A stretch of DNA of 64,000 bases from Winogradskyella sp. J14-2 (GTDB lineage: Bacteria; Bacteroidota; Bacteroidia; Flavobacteriales; Flavobacteriaceae). The DNA lies in NCBI RefSeq assembly GCF_001971725.1, contig NZ_CP019388.1, positions 1-64,000 of the forward strand, given 5' to 3'. The translations under genes and the position numbers were made by a program. This document shows positions 16,012-25,066 of this stretch, piece after piece. Every line of letters begins with the position of its first letter. The stretch's first letter is position 1. The notes under the pieces are model-generated. The model ran no database searches and was not told the origin of the DNA. It worked only from the letters and a program-made list of their open reading frames with translations.

Positions 16012-16431
16012 TTATTTTTCAGATTCATTGAAGCAATCTATTTCCTTTCTGCGCTTATAAAACTCATTAAAAAATTGCTCATAATTCACATCAAAGTCAA
16101 TTTCAGTATTAATTTTTTTAAAAATATGTTTAATACTATCTTTTGGATAAATCAATTCGAAAGCATTATTTTCCATAAAATTAATTTTCGCTACTCTAAA
16201 TTCAGGCTCGCCAAAAGAGAAGTGATAAAACGAATCATTTTTTATTTCGTATTTCCGCCATTCCGAAACGAATTCCATACTTGTTGCTATTCTCATAGAA
16301 TCATTTTTAAAAAATAATTCGCCATAAAGTCCTCTATCACAAGTGTTATAATTTCCGCTTAATTTCAAATCAGATTCGCAACCAAATATAGCAAAGGTCA
16401 AAATTATTAGTATGGTTTTTGATGCTTTCAG
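16012..16431 (-). CDS. small lipoprotein
   Basis: About 139 residues with a signal ASKTILIILTFAIFGC (lipobox IFGC). The frame has no ATG in the cassette: the CTG at 16431 or a nearby ATT would have to serve, or translation starts in the neighbouring attC-like site (frame open to 16518). The mature part is short and charged; family not recognised. Confidence 0.6.
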   Translation of the reverse strand: MKASKTILIILTFAIFGCESDLKLSGNYNTCDRGLYGELFFKNDSMRIATSMEFVSEWRKYEIKNDSFYHFSFGEPEFRVAKINFMENNAFELIYPKDSIKHIFKKINTEIDFDVNYEQFFNEFYKRRKEIDCFNESEK

Positions 16432-16450
16432 AATGTTTCTCTTAAATGTT

Positions 16451-16583
16451 GTACAACGTTTCTCGTATAAGGTTTGTTGCGTTTTAGTTATGCTAAAAAT
16501 AAGCAAATTATTAAACAACTTTGTGCCTGCGTATTTTTCCGAAGGAAAAATTTAGCAGCAATAAAGTTTATACAGTGTTGTAC
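16451..16583 (-). repeat. attC-like site 14 (divergent)
   Basis: GTACAACGT to CAGTGTTGTAC, 133 bp. Arms CGTATAAGGTTTGTTGC and GCAATAAAGTTTATACA, central TTTTTCCGAAGGAAAAA. Sequence unlike the main families but the same architecture. Confidence 0.75.
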
Positions 16584-16590
16584 ACCGTTT

Positions 16591-17283
16591 TTATTCAAAT
16601 TTAGTTTTGTTTTCAGTCCAATATTTTTCAATAAAATCCCATTTTTCTTTCCAATAACCTTGCTCTCTTTTGATGTATTTTATAAGCTCTTTTTCAGACC
16701 CAATAACTTTATAAATGTATATTCCGTTCGTGTCATTTTCTAGACAACCTAATCCTTGGATTTTCCCTAATTCCGTAATTTGAGTTCCTTCTATTTTAAA
16801 AAGCTCACTTCCCCAATCATTGTCAGCGCAACCACTTCCGTGATAAGAGTAATAAAAGTCAGAGTCTTTAATTCTCTTTGAATTTGGATATTTATTAAAT
16901 GTTTTTACTTTTTTAAATTCATTAGACTTTATATCAAATAACAACAATTCTTGAAGTCCAGGTGTATTTGAAACATAGTTCATTCTAATATCAGAATATC
17001 CATCTCCATTAAAATCGGAAAATTCAAAGTCAAAAGGATTATTGTCGTTGCTGTAAACAACTTTTCCTTTTGAACTTTTGATAGTAAAAGTTCCGGGTCT
17101 TTTAATACACGCTTCAAATTCAATTCCGTTTATTAATTCCGTTTTACAGTCAAAAAAGTATTTTTCTTCTTGGTTTGTTTCTGTTTGTACAATAACAGGA
17201 ATTTTGGAATTTTCGGTTTGTTTCTTACAAGCACTAATTAAAATCAGAACTAAAATTATTGATATTTTGACTGCTTCTCTCAA
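16591..17283 (-). CDS. lipoprotein with VCBS/FG-GAP-like motif
   Basis: 230 residues beginning with TTG in the conserved CATTTGAGA cassette leader. Lipobox LISAC in VKISIILVLILISACKK. A calcium-binding-like FSDFNGDGYSDIRMNY segment near residue 90 resembles XAC2610/VCBS-type proteins. A second conserved stretch is YHGSGCADNDWGSE, with possible disulfide cysteines. Probably surface or periplasmic. Ligand unknown. Confidence 0.7.
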   Translation of the reverse strand: MREAVKISIILVLILISACKKQTENSKIPVIVQTETNQEEKYFFDCKTELINGIEFEACIKRPGTFTIKSSKGKVVYSNDNNPFDFEFSDFNGDGYSDIRMNYVSNTPGLQELLLFDIKSNEFKKVKTFNKYPNSKRIKDSDFYYSYHGSGCADNDWGSELFKIEGTQITELGKIQGLGCLENDTNGIYIYKVIGSEKELIKYIKREQGYWKEKWDFIEKYWTENKTKFE

Positions 17284-17288
17284 ATGGT

Positions 17289-17488
17289 GTACAACGGCTT
17301 CGGCTATGGCAAGTAGGGCGGTCGGGCGGCACCGGCCATTCCGCCAAGCCCTTAGCCGAATCTTTTGCGTTCGTATTTATCTTATCTTTTTTAAATGCCG
17401 AATCCAAAAGATTCGGCGGTGTTCGCAGGTACGCTCAGGCCAATGGGAATAGGACTTTACGCCCTATTTGCTATAGCCATTGTTGTGC
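17289..17488 (-). repeat. attC-like site 15 (divergent, GC-rich)
   Basis: GTACAACGG to CATTGTTGTGC, 200 bp. Arms GGCTATGGCAAGTAGGGCG and CGCCCTATTTGCTATAGCC. Inner stem CCGAATCTTTTG / CAAAAGATTCGG. Markedly more GC-rich than all other sites, suggesting a different source. Confidence 0.8.
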
Positions 17489-17965
17489 CTAGTTGTTTTT
17501 CAAGTCCATTTGATGTTTATCCGATAAACAAGGTTCTGCATATTCCAAAATTCCGTCTTTCTCATATTCCGTCAGTAATTTTTTAATCTCGGAATAGTTA
17601 ATGTCTTTTAAAATTTCCACTGAAAAATATGAGTCATTAAGTCCCTCTGACGCACAATTTAATTTCTTAAATCTGTCTCTAATAATTTCTTTGTCAAATC
17701 CACTCTGCACTATTATCACTAGAACTATAGAGTTACCTGAAAATTTAGTTGTTTTTCTATAGGTCAGCATTTGTTCCGATTCATCAAATTCTGCGTAAAA
17801 TTCATCATCAGTAGCGATGATTGGTCCATAAAACGGAATATTGTCCAATTTGTAAATTCCGTTCTCTTTGTCAATTATTTCAGACCACATTGTTTCTACT
17901 GTTAATTCGTCTAAAACATTACTGTAATATTTGAATAATATTTTTTCGTGTTTGACTTCAGCCAT
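17489..17965 (-). CDS. DUF4265-like protein
   Basis: 158 residues. The pattern VETMWSEIID...NGIYKLDNIPFYGPIIATDD followed by a β-strand region fits DUF4265 as I recall it; function unknown. It overlaps the upstream DUF4160-like gene by 8 bp, so the two are co-translated from one cassette. The C-terminus reaches the attC-like core. Confidence 0.6.
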   Translation of the reverse strand: MAEVKHEKILFKYYSNVLDELTVETMWSEIIDKENGIYKLDNIPFYGPIIATDDEFYAEFDESEQMLTYRKTTKFSGNSIVLVIIVQSGFDKEIIRDRFKKLNCASEGLNDSYFSVEILKDINYSEIKKLLTEYEKDGILEYAEPCLSDKHQMDLKNN

Positions 17966-18308
17966 TTTTACCGTGGTATTTTTGCCATATCATTTCTAAA
18001 ACCATTTTTCCTTTCATTCCTTGATAGAACGCATCAATTTTCTTGAGGTTTTTAGAATTCATATTTCCAGATATTAATGCGCACTTTTCAATAGTGAATT
18101 TTGCATCTATCTCCCTATTCTTCGACAACACGTGAAAATGTGGCGGATTGTGGTCATTTGGATAAATCTTCACTTGTAAGTCGTCAATAGTTGCAACTCG
18201 TTCTTTAGTTGCCAGAGCTGCATCTTTCAGATGTTTATCTAGTGAATTGTCATCTAATCCTAAATAGTACTTTAGTAAATCTTGCAGTATTTTTTCAAAT
18301 ATTTCCAA
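17958..18308 (-). CDS. DUF4160 domain protein
   Basis: 116 residues, TTG start. It contains the DUF4160 signature KIYPNDHNPPHFHVLSKNRE and a downstream helix QGMKGKMVLEMIWQKYHG. DUF4160 proteins are small and often sit beside a second small gene, as here, in a toxin-antitoxin-like pair; the role is unproven. Confidence 0.75.
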   Translation of the reverse strand: MEIFEKILQDLLKYYLGLDDNSLDKHLKDAALATKERVATIDDLQVKIYPNDHNPPHFHVLSKNREIDAKFTIEKCALISGNMNSKNLKKIDAFYQGMKGKMVLEMIWQKYHGKNG

Positions 18309-18344
18309 TCCTTTTCTTTATTCTGATAGGTTTTCATCAATTAG

Positions 18345-18475
18345 GCACAACGGTCTCGGCTATGAGTAGTTGCGTGGTTTAGCAGTTAACTTTGCAAGTA
18401 CACACTTAGCTGAAAATCCGCTAGGATTTTCAGAAGTAGGCGAGAACAAGCAATTACTTATAGCCATTGTTGTGT
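18345..18475 (-). repeat. attC-like site 16 (family A)
   Basis: GCACAACGG to CATTGTTGTGT, 131 bp, central GAAAATCCGCTAGGATTTTC. Site of PhyH cassette copy 1, with the same sequence at 50208. Confidence 0.85.
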
Positions 18476-19201
18476 GCTGGCTTTTTTTATTCCATAATGT
18501 TCCAACCAAGCCAGCGGTTCAGTCAGATTATGTTTATTAAATTCTAAATGTATTACTCGTCTTTTCTTTCCGTTTGTCGTTCTATTCGAAGCGTGTAAAG
18601 TCAGAGGTTTCATTAACATTGCTCCACCCTTTTCTACTTCACAAACAAATTCGTTCTCTAAATTCCAATCTTTCGAGTCAGCACGAACTATTCCGTTTAA
18701 GTGAGATTTCGGAATTACTTTTAGCGCTCCATTATTCTTGTCCGTTTTGTCTAAATGAATTCGGATTGTTATTGTGTCTTGTAAAATCTCAATTGGTGGT
18801 TGAACTCCGTATTGTCCTTTTTTAAAAGTCCAATTCACGTAATTTTCCAAATCAGCTTTTTTGTCAACTGAAATGCTCAAATCTTGGTGATAAGCAACAA
18901 ACCAATTCGATTCGCTAGGTTTGTCAAAATAAATAGCTTTTGTCAAGAAATATTCAGATTCGGAAAGGTCAGCAATTAATGCAGTCAGTTTTTTGTTGAA
19001 CAATAAATCACTCAATTCAGGCACATTTTTGATTAATTGCCTAATAGCAAACAAGTCCTTTGTTTTCATAAAGGAATTTCCGTCCTGTTCAGCATTTCCG
19101 ATACAAGCTAAAATTCTGCTTATTTCGATGTCAGAATACAAGTCAGATAAAACGGAAAATCCATTTTCTTCAAGTTCTATTTTGTTTCTTGCGTAGTTCA
19201 T
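18458..19201 (-). CDS. phytanoyl-CoA dioxygenase (PhyH)-like protein, copy 1
   Basis: 247 residues, full length for the family. Fe(II)/2-oxoglutarate oxygenase features: VAYHQDLSISVDK supplies the H-x-D metal pair, KNNGALKVIPKSHLNG is the typical PhyH stretch, and PLTLHASNRTTNGKKRRVIH supplies the distal His and the 2-oxoglutarate-binding Arg. The substrate is unknown. The final STQQWL and stop are encoded by the attC-like site. The 869-bp cassette is duplicated at 50214-51082. Confidence 0.85.
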   Translation of the reverse strand: MNYARNKIELEENGFSVLSDLYSDIEISRILACIGNAEQDGNSFMKTKDLFAIRQLIKNVPELSDLLFNKKLTALIADLSESEYFLTKAIYFDKPSESNWFVAYHQDLSISVDKKADLENYVNWTFKKGQYGVQPPIEILQDTITIRIHLDKTDKNNGALKVIPKSHLNGIVRADSKDWNLENEFVCEVEKGGAMLMKPLTLHASNRTTNGKKRRVIHLEFNKHNLTEPLAWLEHYGIKKASTQQWL

Positions 19202-19213
19202 TTTTTAGCTTGC

Positions 19214-19344
19214 ACACAACGGTCTCGGCTATGAGTAGTTGCGTGGGTTAGCTGTTAATTTTGCAAGTACACACCAAGCTGAAAATCCGCGAGAATTTTC
19301 AGAAGTAGGCGAGAACCAGCAATTACTTATAGCCATTGTTGGCG
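19214..19344 (-). repeat. attC-like site 17 (family A)
   Basis: ACACAACGG to CATTGTTGGCG, 131 bp. Encodes the NNGYK tail and stop of the gene at 19323. Confidence 0.85.
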
Positions 19345-20105
19345 GTAGTATTTATAATTTCTTTGTAAATAATATTATCATCATCTTTTATTTCTCGCAA
19401 ATTGTTTTCGATTAAATATTTGTAATGTAAAATATCATTGTATTTTTCAATTAACTCACTTGTTAGTCTTACATCTTTATAAACAGTTTCTCTTTCAGTT
19501 AATGGACTGCTGGCTATAAAACCGTAGTCAGTTTCTTCTATAGTTTTTTCTTTTGGAATGAGTTTTTCAATAAATGAATCTAAAATCAAATTGCCTCCAA
19601 TTAGAATATGGTATTTAATATTCTTTTCTTCCCATATTAAATTGTCTTTTCCGATTCTTGACCTGACTTCAGATTTTGTCTTGTTATATTGCCATATTTC
19701 AATAATCTTTTTGCTATGATGTTCCAACCAAAAAATTGAAGTACTGAACTTCTTTTCAAGCTCATTTACTGTCAGATAATCTTTATTATGAATCTTGTAA
19801 AGAACATTATACTCTTTAAAAACTTCTTTTATTTTCCCAAGTCCATTTGAGAATATATATTCCAGTAACTTTTCTTTTGAATCAGCTTTGTAAAATGTTA
19901 TCCATTTTTCGTAGTGAGGAATTTTAAATTTGAACGAGAAATTATCTCTAAATATGTTAATTTTTATTTCAACGTCAACGAATTTGTTTATCCAAAATGC
20001 AAAAGTCTTGAGAACATAAATATCCTCGTATTTAAACTCACTTTCAGGAATTTTATTCAAGAAAGCATTAAATTCAGTAAAATTCACATTTTTAGATTCA
20101 AACAT
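19323..20105 (-). CDS. hypothetical cassette protein with attC-encoded tail
   Basis: 260 residues, unrecognised, soluble, rich in Lys, Ile and aromatic residues; largely helical by composition. The C-terminal ANNGYK and the TAA come from the attC-like site. Single-gene cassette with ends TTGGCGGTA/TACCGCCAA and about 40 bp of leader without a promoter motif. Confidence 0.65.
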   Translation of the reverse strand: MFESKNVNFTEFNAFLNKIPESEFKYEDIYVLKTFAFWINKFVDVEIKINIFRDNFSFKFKIPHYEKWITFYKADSKEKLLEYIFSNGLGKIKEVFKEYNVLYKIHNKDYLTVNELEKKFSTSIFWLEHHSKKIIEIWQYNKTKSEVRSRIGKDNLIWEEKNIKYHILIGGNLILDSFIEKLIPKEKTIEETDYGFIASSPLTERETVYKDVRLTSELIEKYNDILHYKYLIENNLREIKDDDNIIYKEIINTTANNGYK

Positions 20106-20140
20106 TTGTTTCTTTTATTCTGGCATTTTGGTCATATTAC

Positions 20141-20336
20141 CGCCAACGGTCGTGTATATGAAACGTAGCGTATAAAAATACACTAAATTTCGGATTATGC
20201 ACTTAGCCAAAGCTTTTGCATTTTGTTTTTATCTTTTTTCTCTAAAAGCCAAATCAAAAGATTTGGCGGTCTTTGCAAACATACACAAAACTCTCGGAAA
20301 GCCTATATTAGCTATGTTTTATATACGTTGTTGGCA
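20141..20336 (-). repeat. attC-like site 18 (family C variant)
   Basis: CGCCAACGG to CGTTGTTGGCA, 196 bp, inner stem CCAAAGCTTTTGCATTTTG / CAAATCAAAAGATTTGG (imperfect). Confidence 0.8.
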
Positions 20337-20945
20337 TTAGTACTTTTCTGTCCAGATTGGTTTAAACCTTACACAAACTATTAGCATTTCGTCAGTCGGC
20401 TTTTCTCCGCTTTCCTCCAAAAAACTCTCGAAAAAATCCCAATGTGCTTTTTTCCATTTTTCGAGCGGTTCGATATCTGTTCCCATATCAAGTTCAGCGT
20501 ACTCTTTTGAAATTTTATTAAACGGAATTGTATCTACACTTGTGTTTTCTATAATCACTTTTGCTTTTCCGTCAAAATCCGTTATAATTTGTTTTTTTCC
20601 GACTTTTGGAATTTCAACATTGTATTGCTTATATAGACTATACAAACCAGAAGAAGCTTTCTTTTTTCCATTTGCGGTCAATTCTGCCAGTCGATTTGCA
20701 TCTTCTCTATTATTATGAAAAAATTCGGATTCTGGCATTACTTCATTTTTAAATTCAGGATTAGCCTCGATGTAGTTGTTCCACATTTCATAGACGCTTT
20801 TGTCGATTCCGCTTTCAGTTTCCAGTTCCGTTTCCGATTCCGATTCAATTTCAGTTTTCGTTTCAGTCTCCGATTTTGATTCCGCCTTATTGATGTTTTT
20901 GCAACTAATAAAAGTCAAAATCAAAATGATTGTTAAATGTTTCAT
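20337..20945 (-). CDS. lipoprotein with Glu/Ser/Thr repeat linker
   Basis: About 202 residues, starting at the ATG at 20945; the longer frame to 21041 only adds attC-encoded residues. Lipobox FISC in MKHLTIILILTFISCKN. After the cysteine comes a low-complexity linker of repeated SETE/TE units, then a globular part (YEMWNNYIEANPEFKNEVMP, VRFKPIWTEKY). Probably tethered to the outer membrane. Function unknown. Confidence 0.7.
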   Translation of the reverse strand: MKHLTIILILTFISCKNINKAESKSETETKTEIESESETELETESGIDKSVYEMWNNYIEANPEFKNEVMPESEFFHNNREDANRLAELTANGKKKASSGLYSLYKQYNVEIPKVGKKQIITDFDGKAKVIIENTSVDTIPFNKISKEYAELDMGTDIEPLEKWKKAHWDFFESFLEESGEKPTDEMLIVCVRFKPIWTEKY

Positions 20946-20962
20946 CGGTTTTTTTGTATTAA

Positions 20963-21092
20963 TGCCAACGGTCTTGTATATGAAAAGTAGCGGATTTTCA
21001 ACACTTACTTTTCGGTTAAATACTAACTTTATTTTGTGCAATTACATTTGTATTAGAATGTAAACCGCTATTTTTTATATACGTTGTTACCT
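20963..21092 (-). repeat. attC-like site 19 (family G variant)
   Basis: TGCCAACGG to CGTTGTTACCT, 130 bp. Arms TATATGAAAAGTAGCGG and CCGCTATTTTTTATATA. Confidence 0.8.
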
Positions 21093-21101
21093 GCTGGCTT
21101 T

Positions 21102-21806
21102 TTAAACATATTTTAATAACTCTTCTACTAATTTAAATACGGTTGTTGTTGACTCTTCTTTAGCTGGATTTGAATGATTATGTTGTTTATAATTTCTTTC
21201 AGCTCTCTTTATTGCTAAATCAACTCTTTTTTCATCAGTTTTTTCATCAAATCCATCTAATAATTCAAAAAAGTCTTCATTAATTATCTTACTTTTTTTA
21301 CCATCATATTCAACTTTAAAAGGTTTGATTAATTGGTTTATCTTATCATTATAGTCATCTCTATGCATGCCACCACCTTGATGGTCATTAAAATGAAGTA
21401 TAAGCCAATATTCAAAAGCTTGATTAGAATAGGCAAGTCCGAAATTATTTGCTTTTGCCATTACAATAGCATTGTTGAAATCATTATCACTAAAATCATC
21501 TTTGTCAAATACGCACCAAACCTGTTCGTAACTCTTTTCGTTAGCAAGTTGAATAGCTCTATTTACTAGTGAAATAGTATTATATCCTTCTCCAACTGGT
21601 TTCACAGTTGCAGAAGAAAGTCTGAATTGATTAAAATAAGAAGGTTCTGTATTCTCTCCTTCGCATACTATTAAAATAGTAGGCTTTTCCGATAAAACAG
21701 GTGTTGCTCTTTCAAAGTCAGGTTCAGTTTTCCTTTTTTTCTTTAATTGCTCTTTATGTCTTTTTCTAGCAGCAATTTGTTCCTCTTTTTTATTTTTCAT
21801 TTTCAT
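21102..21806 (-). CDS. rloB-like: RloB-like protein (AbiLii-like component)
   Basis: 234 residues. A basic N-terminal stretch (AARKRHKEQLKKKRK) precedes a Toprim-like core: PTILIVCEGENTEPSYFNQF (acidic E-x-E), QVWCVFDKDDF (D-x-D) and SNQAFEYWLILHF. This is the RloB/AbiLii pattern. The start overlaps the end of the ATPase gene by 17 bp. In AbiL-type systems the ATPase and this nuclease-like partner act together against phage. The whole pair sits in one cassette. Confidence 0.8.
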   Translation of the reverse strand: MKMKNKKEEQIAARKRHKEQLKKKRKTEPDFERATPVLSEKPTILIVCEGENTEPSYFNQFRLSSATVKPVGEGYNTISLVNRAIQLANEKSYEQVWCVFDKDDFSDNDFNNAIVMAKANNFGLAYSNQAFEYWLILHFNDHQGGGMHRDDYNDKINQLIKPFKVEYDGKKSKIINEDFFELLDGFDEKTDEKRVDLAIKRAERNYKQHNHSNPAKEESTTTVFKLVEELLKYV

Positions 21807-23115
21807 ATTGCGAAAGAATATTATTTAAGTTTTCGAAAAAACCTAAAAAAGGAACTGCTCCATATTTTCCTCTTATATAGTTGTCCTCAAATGATTCACT
21901 TTTTTTAACTTCATAAGATTTAAAATCCGCTAGAGAATATAGTTTTGCCTCGCCATATTTATTTTTGTCTGTAAACCAAATTTGGTCTCGTCTAAACAAA
22001 CCAGTACTTAAAAGATTGGTATCGTGAGTGTTAAATATTAATTGAGCATTTTTTGGATTAAGTTCTTTAGAGTTGAATAGAGATACAATTCTACATACCA
22101 AATTAGGATGAAGTTTTGAATCTAATTCATCAATTACAAGGGTGTAACCATTTTCAATTACATCTAAAATAGGTCCTGTTAATGCAAAATATTTCCTAGT
22201 TCCTGATGATTCATCATCATCAAGAGAAAAACTCACGTTATCAATTGGTCTTCCTTTAGCGTCATACTTTTTGTGTGTTGTTAGCACATCTGAAATGTAT
22301 TCAGCTTTTTCTTCATTGACTTCTCGAAGAATTTTATCCTTTATTTCTTTAGGTAAATCCTTTGGCAATTTGTCAATGTCTAATTTTTGCAATTGAATAT
22401 CTCTAATACCTAAATCAGCAGCTTTTAGTAAATCAAGGATTTTGGCTTTATGAATAGGGTCTTCAGTTTTACTCATTGTATAGCCTTGATAACCCGATTC
22501 ATTTAGTCCAGAAAGAGTTTTCAGTCGTTTAAACCAATCAATTACATTGATTGAAGTTTTATCATTAAATTGTGCTGCAACTGAAACTAGAAGAGCATTG
22601 TCTCTAACTAGTCCTTCTTTTATTACGGTTTTTCCTTTAGAAAAACTTCTCCCGTGAGTATCGAATTTGTTATTGTCTCTATAAAATAATTCAATTTCTT
22701 TAGTTTTTGGTTTATAAAATAACCATTCTGAAACAACTTTAGTTTTCGTAGCTTCAAATCCATATCTGTATTGTGCATCCTTGTAGATAAAGATTATTTC
22801 AAATTCCGAAGGTTGATTTTCAGTTTCGGAATTAAGTTTAAAAGGGTGAACATCAATTTCATCTCCTTTTTGCCCTTCTTTAGAGCTGTTGATGACATAA
22901 TGTCTCATAAATGCAAATGCATCAAGCAACTTACTTTTTCCACTTGCGTTTGCACCATAAACAACTGCACTTTTTAATAGTCTTAATCCAAACTTTTCAT
23001 TGTAGTAAATATTTTCATTTTCACGAGTATCTTTATCGTAATTAGATGCGATAAAACTCAAAACTGCACTCTCTTTGAAAGTTCGGTAGTTTTTTATTGA
23101 AAATTGTAGAATCAT
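21790..23115 (-). CDS. rloA-like: AAA ATPase, RloA/AbiLi-like
   Basis: 441 residues of the AAA15/21-type ATP-binding family. Start MILQFSIKNYRTFKESAVLS, Walker A in VVYGANASGKSKL (GANASGKS), ABC-type signature region around DDDESSGTRKYFAL, Walker B in YTLVIDELDSKLHP, and a later histidine-containing QLIFNTHDTNLL. First gene of the RloA/RloB (AbiL-like) operon, with its own -7 box. Expected to sense infection and control the RloB partner. Confidence 0.85.
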   Translation of the reverse strand: MILQFSIKNYRTFKESAVLSFIASNYDKDTRENENIYYNEKFGLRLLKSAVVYGANASGKSKLLDAFAFMRHYVINSSKEGQKGDEIDVHPFKLNSETENQPSEFEIIFIYKDAQYRYGFEATKTKVVSEWLFYKPKTKEIELFYRDNNKFDTHGRSFSKGKTVIKEGLVRDNALLVSVAAQFNDKTSINVIDWFKRLKTLSGLNESGYQGYTMSKTEDPIHKAKILDLLKAADLGIRDIQLQKLDIDKLPKDLPKEIKDKILREVNEEKAEYISDVLTTHKKYDAKGRPIDNVSFSLDDDESSGTRKYFALTGPILDVIENGYTLVIDELDSKLHPNLVCRIVSLFNSKELNPKNAQLIFNTHDTNLLSTGLFRRDQIWFTDKNKYGEAKLYSLADFKSYEVKKSESFEDNYIRGKYGAVPFLGFFENLNNILSQYENEK

Positions 23116-23139
23116 AGTTCAAATTTCTTTATTGGACTA

Positions 23140-23147
23140 CAAAAGTA
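23140..23147 (-). promoter_or_regulatory. -7 box of the RloA/RloB operon
   Basis: TACTTTTG on the minus strand matches TAnnTTTG 25 bp before the ATG. The cassette has a leader of about 125 bp, long for this array, in keeping with a private promoter. Confidence 0.45.
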
Positions 23148-23240
23148 CAATTTATTTTTCAACAAAACGTAATATTAATGGTGTTTCGGGTTTATTTCAA
23201 TCGAAAAACATTTTTATTTTGCAGTTTTTTTGCAGCTTGC

Positions 23241-23436
23241 AGGTAACGGTCTGGTGTATGGCTCGTTGCGTGCAAATTAGCGATTATTTTTCGGTTGAGC
23301 CACAAGCCATATTTTTAAATTTTACTATTTATTTTTTCTTGGAAATCGTCAAATTTAAAAATTTGGCGACTTTCCAAATATGCCTTAACTTCGGTTTAAG
23401 CAACTGAACAGCAATGAGCTATACACGTTGTTGGCA
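23241..23436 (-). repeat. attC-like site 20 (family C variant)
   Basis: AGGTAACGG to CGTTGTTGGCA, 196 bp, inner stem ATATTTTTAAATTT / AAATTTAAAAATTT. Confidence 0.85.
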
Positions 23437-24144
23437 TTAGTTTTTTAATATTTCTCTTATGTTTTGTCCGATTTCTGTAATGTAAAGAATTGTTTCGCCT
23501 CCTTTGGTAACTAATCTACTTTTTTCCCAATCAGTATGACTTGGTTCTTCTGAAACGCTAACTTCCGTTGTTTTAGTCGAACACAATCCACTACTTATTA
23601 AGTTGCTTTCAAAATCATTCAGATAGTCGTGTTCTCCGCTTATTTTCTTTTCTATTTCATAACTCTCAATCGAAATGAAATTTTCAAAGTCGGTTAAGAA
23701 CATATTTTGAATAATTGACGAAGCTCTTAAAAAGTCCGTATAATCAATTTTCTCACTCAAAAAAGCATTAAACATTTTTGCAATATATTCAGAACTTGTA
23801 TGGTCTTCACACTTGTCAATTATGTAGAGAAGTTTTTCTCCAACTTTTATCCTAAATTTTTGAGATTTCTCAATTTTAGAAATCATTTCATTCCGTTTCT
23901 CAATATCTATATCCTTTATTTCGGAAATGAAGTGTATAATTTTCTTTAAAAATAGGTGGTCTTTTATATTTAAAGTTGTTTTTCCCAATCCAACGATAGT
24001 TCCAATTACTGGAATGTCTTTTAAAATTCCATCTTCCAATAAACTGTCAGTAATAACTTCAGTCAATTCAATACTAACACCTTGTAAGTTTGTGTCTTTT
24101 AAAGTTTCCTCAAAAGAGTTTGATATTTTCTTGATTTCGTTCAT
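23437..24144 (-). CDS. hypothetical cassette protein
   Basis: 235 residues, unrecognised. A mildly hydrophobic segment GILKDIPVIGTIVGLGKTTL near residue 40 could insert in or contact a membrane; the rest is helical and charged. The start codon lies 6 bp from the left end of IS3 copy 2. The original 5' end of this cassette, which should read TAATGCCAA, is missing on the other side of the IS. Confidence 0.65.
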   Translation of the reverse strand: MNEIKKISNSFEETLKDTNLQGVSIELTEVITDSLLEDGILKDIPVIGTIVGLGKTTLNIKDHLFLKKIIHFISEIKDIDIEKRNEMISKIEKSQKFRIKVGEKLLYIIDKCEDHTSSEYIAKMFNAFLSEKIDYTDFLRASSIIQNMFLTDFENFISIESYEIEKKISGEHDYLNDFESNLISSGLCSTKTTEVSVSEEPSHTDWEKSRLVTKGGETILYITEIGQNIREILKN

Positions 24145-24187
24145 TCAAATGTCTAGTCCTGAAATATGGCTACAGGTTAAAATTGAA

Positions 24188-25066
24188 TTAAGCTGATAAT
24201 TTATATACCATATTCGGTGTTTTATAGTCTAAAGATAAATGTAATCTTATTTCGTTGTATAGATTAATTGCATTTTTTGCAGCTGTTTTTGCGTGAGCCA
24301 CGTTATCAAAGGATTGGTCGAGATAAAATTCATCTTTTAAGATGCCGTTTACACGCTCTGCCATAGCGTTCTCGTAACAATGGTTTTCCTCGGTCATACT
24401 GATATCTATCTTATTTCTTTTAAGTATTTGCGTGTAAACATTGCTACAATACTGTATGCCTCTATCGGAATGGTGTATAAGTCCAGTAGTGTCTTTAGCT
24501 TGATATATAGCTTTGTTCAAAGCTCTCTCGCAACCTTTTAGTTCAAGGCTATCACTAAGATCGTAGCCAACTATTTTACGGCTGTACATATCTGTAATGA
24601 GTGCTAGGTAACAAAAACCTTTTACTGTTCTTATATAAGTAATGTCTGATGCCCAAACTTGGTTAGGCCTGGTTACCTCTACATCTTTAATGATGTTTTT
24701 GTACTTGTAGAACCTGTGCAATGAATTGGTTGTTCTTGAGCTGTATTTCTTTCTAAGTGTTAGCATATTATGTTTTCTAAGGACATTAAATAGCGTATCT
24801 CTACCAACTTTAATGTTGGCTTTTGTAAACTCATCATCTAATGATTTCACAAGCTTACGTACACCTTCTCTAGGAAGGGATCTGCGTCTTTTCTGTACTA
24901 TTTCAATAATCTGCTGCTCTGTTCTTAAACGTTTATCAGCTCTAGATTTGTATTTATAGTACGCATCACGTTTTAGCCCAAAACAATGGGTTATAGTAGT
25001 TAAAGAAGCAAATCCCTTAGATTTTTCTTTTGCTTTGATCAGGGCTTTGTTCTTAACTTTTTTTTT
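24188..25066 (-). CDS. IS3-family transposase OrfB, copy 2
   Basis: Same 292-residue frameshift-expressed DDE domain as at 5261 (WASDITYI, HSDRGIQYCS, NAMAERVNGILKDE), with the same A9 slippery run. No difference seen in the translated product. Confidence 0.9.
   Translation of the reverse strand, partial: KKKVKNKALIKAKEKSKGFASLTTITHCFGLKRDAYYKYKSRADKRLRTEQQIIEIVQKRRRSLPREGVRKLVKSLDDEFTKANIKVGRDTLFNVLRKHNMLTLRKKYSSRTTNSLHRFYKYKNIIKDVEVTRPNQVWASDITYIRTVKGFCYLALITDMYSRKIVGYDLSDSLELKGCERALNKAIYQAKDTTGLIHHSDRGIQYCSNVYTQILKRNKIDISMTEENHCYENAMAERVNGILKDEFYLDQSFDNVAHAKTAAKNAINLYNEIRLHLSLDYKTPNMVYKLSA

Noticed and set aside
20800-21063. Plus-strand ORF with Ser/Val/Asp repeats
   Set aside because: It mirrors the Glu/Ser/Thr linker of the lipoprotein gene on the other strand.
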